NCBI GenBank assembly: GCA_046541715.1
Contig: JBKHCS010000013.1
Location: 1 to 42,341, forward strand
DNA from: CAYPUT01 sp046541715
GTDB lineage: Bacteria > Spirochaetota > Spirochaetia > DSM-27196 > PWMO01
Direction of reading: 5' to 3'
Length of the DNA: 42,341 nucleotides
Part shown: piece by piece, positions 41,097 through 42,341 of the stretch
Numbering within the stretch: the stretch's first letter is position 1
Layout of the letters: every line of letters starts with the position of its first letter
Notes under the pieces: model-generated
The model's database searches: none
Told to the model about the DNA's origin: nothing
Seen by the model: the letters and a program-made list of their open reading frames with translations, nothing else
Translations under genes and position numbers: made by a program

Positions 41097-42341
41097 CTAG
41101 ATTAACCAGAGCACCTCGTGGGGGCTCAGCTCTACCGAAGAGCTATCCTCCGATTCAGGATGCGGAAAAAGCCTGTCTCCGGAGACAAGGTCGGTGAATC
41201 CGCCGTCATCGCTTTGGGGCTTCGGAAGAACCACCTCCGCGTCGGTGCCGGAGACGTTCACCAGGCAGTAGACGGTGCCGGAATCCTGATAGGGTCCCCG
41301 GGCGATTCCGAAGACGTTCGCCGGGGTGGCGAGCACCTCTTGAGGTGACGCCGGGTCGAAGGCCGCCTGTTGTGCCCGGGCCCGGATAAGCTGTTTGTAC
41401 CCCTCGAAGACCGTATGCCTCAGGGAGCCGTCGGCCAAGAGCTCCGTCGCAACGGTTTGATAATCGAACTTTTGGCGATTTATCGTCCGGTTCGCCCCGG
41501 TCTCTTCCACTCCCTCCTGCCAGTTTTCCGACCCCAAGAGGCTGTGGACGTAAATTCCCGGGACGCCCTGAAAGGCCAGCATGACGGCTTGGCTCGCCAG
41601 GAAGACCCTGGCACGTTGGGCGTCCGGAAGCGCCGGGTCGGTCACGGCCGAGAGGTAGTTGATGTTCAATTCGTAGGGGACGTCTCCCGTTGGCGTGCTC
41701 TTGTAGGAGACCCGGCCCCCCCGGGCCTCGACGGTCTCGATGAGGTGCTCGACCTCCTCGTCGGAGAGGTAGCCCTTCGCCGGCAGTACGCCGACGCCGT
41801 CGTGGGAGGCGAGGAAGTTAAAGAAAGAGGTCTCTTCGCCGAAGCCGGTTAGGCTCCGGGCCCAGTCGGCGAGGTGGGTCGCGTCCTCCCGGATAAAGGC
41901 GTCGAGGGTCAGCGGCGGAAGGGAGAAGTTGTAGACCATGTGGGCCTCGTTATCCCCGTCCCCGAAGTAGCTGATGTTCTCCGCGTGGGGAACGTTGGTC
42001 TCGGTAATGATGATGCCCCAGGGAGCGACCTCGTCGAAGAGCGCTCGGAAGACCTGGACCATCAAATGGGTCTTGGGATGATGGAGGCAAGAGGTTCCGA
42101 GCTCCTTCCAGAGGTAGGCGATCGCATCAAGGCGGATTACCTGGGCTCCTTCGGCGAGGTAGGAAAGCAAGATGTCCGCCATCTCTAGGAAGAGCTCCGG
42201 ATTGGCGTAGTTCAGGTCGACCTGGTCGGGGCTAAAGGTGGTCCAGACCAGCTTTTCCCCGTCGGCGGTGTCGAAGGGCGTAAGCAGCGGCAGGGCCCGG
42301 GGACGGAAGACTTCCGAGGTGTCGGTCCCCGGCGGAACGGT
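41097..42341 (-). CDS. GH13_18-type sugar phosphorylase (5' end outside window)
   Basis: The reading frame runs off the window end; 414 C-terminal residues are seen, and the ATG at 42182 is internal since coding continues upstream (FSPDQVDLNYANPELFLEMA). GH13 catalytic motifs are present: nucleophile Asp in VIRLDAIAYLWKELGTSC, acid/base Glu in IITETNVPHAENISYFGDG, and the transition-state Asp in FLASHDGVGVLP. The pattern fits sucrose phosphorylase relatives, most like the glucosylglycerate phosphorylase branch (E. coli YcjM type) by eye. It would release glucose-1-phosphate from a glucoside. Confidence 0.88.
   Translation of the reverse strand, partial: TVPPGTDTSEVFRPRALPLLTPFDTADGEKLVWTTFSPDQVDLNYANPELFLEMADILLSYLAEGAQVIRLDAIAYLWKELGTSCLHHPKTHLMVQVFRALFDEVAPWGIIITETNVPHAENISYFGDGDNEAHMVYNFSLPPLTLDAFIREDATHLADWARSLTGFGEETSFFNFLASHDGVGVLPAKGYLSDEEVEHLIETVEARGGRVSYKSTPTGDVPYELNINYLSAVTDPALPDAQRARVFLASQAVMLAFQGVPGIYVHSLLGSENWQEGVEETGANRTINRQKFDYQTVATELLADGSLRHTVFEGYKQLIRARAQQAAFDPASPQEVLATPANVFGIARGPYQDSGTVYCLVNVSGTDAEVVLPKPQSDDGGFTDLVSGDRLFPHPESEDSSSVELSPHEVLWLI

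Noticed and set aside
1..42341. CRISPR arrays, tRNA or rRNA genes, insertion sequences, prophage genes
   Set aside because: No regular spaced repeats, tRNA-like cloverleaf, rRNA-like segment, transposase or integrase was recognised on reading both strands; a dedicated scan was not possible.

Overview
The window reads as chromosomal DNA of a free-living, GC-rich bacterium, most likely a spirochaete of the Spirochaetaceae type. This is an inference from gene content: solute-binding proteins whose signal peptides end in Gly/Gln/Glu-rich stretches (GTGQQEG, TGGQGEGE), a YesM/YesN two-component pair next to a sugar ABC transporter, EpmA beside EF-P, and a relaxed lipobox. No rRNA, tRNA, CRISPR array or insertion sequence was seen.

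Layout. 1-9.2 kb: a J-domain protein, then an alpha-2-macroglobulin lipoprotein overlapping penicillin-binding protein 1C by 4 bases (periplasmic defence and wall repair), and a small secreted protein. 9.2-13.8 kb: a minus-strand set with MTA/SAH nucleosidase, two rhodaneses (one exported, one cytoplasmic) and an M16C metalloprotease. 13.8-16.7 kb: EpmA, EF-P, an IscR-like Rrf2 regulator and an aldose epimerase.

16.8-35.1 kb is the most interesting part. A tightly overlapped minus-strand operon encodes a bacterial microcompartment: one double-BMC-domain (trimer) protein, one BMC hexamer protein, four EutN/CcmL pentamer proteins, a PduP-like CoA-acylating aldehyde dehydrogenase, an RpiB-family isomerase and deoxyribose-phosphate aldolase DeoC. 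Both DeoC and the dehydrogenase carry N-terminal amphipathic helices plus linkers that look like encapsulation peptides. A divergent SorC/DeoR-type regulator reads the other way from a 79-base intergenic region that holds a perfect 10-base palindrome. Beyond it lies a second minus-strand series: sensor kinase, AraC-type response regulator, sugar-binding protein, permease, double ATPase, second permease, second (YtfQ-like) binding protein, ribokinase-family kinase, 2-hydroxyacid dehydrogenase and Gfo/Idh oxidoreductase. Together this suggests import of a pentose-like sugar, phosphorylation, cleavage by DeoC to acetaldehyde plus glyceraldehyde-3-phosphate, and conversion of acetaldehyde to acetyl-CoA inside a shell. 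The gene content matches the sugar-phosphate-utilising (SPU) class of microcompartment loci, which is known from genome surveys but, as far as I know, little characterised. No phosphotransacylase, alcohol dehydrogenase or signature B12/glycyl-radical enzyme is in the window.

35.2-42.3 kb: an MscS-type channel, a broken DUF4160 gene overlapping an intact DUF2442 gene, an isochorismatase-family hydrolase, a GT4 glycosyltransferase, a VapBC-type toxin-antitoxin pair with a palindromic operator, an orphan amino-acid-type binding protein, and the 3' part of a GH13 sugar phosphorylase that runs off the window end. Three genes (J-domain protein, isochorismatase, VapB) share a -10-like box exactly six bases before the start codon and have no Shine-Dalgarno, suggesting leaderless mRNAs.
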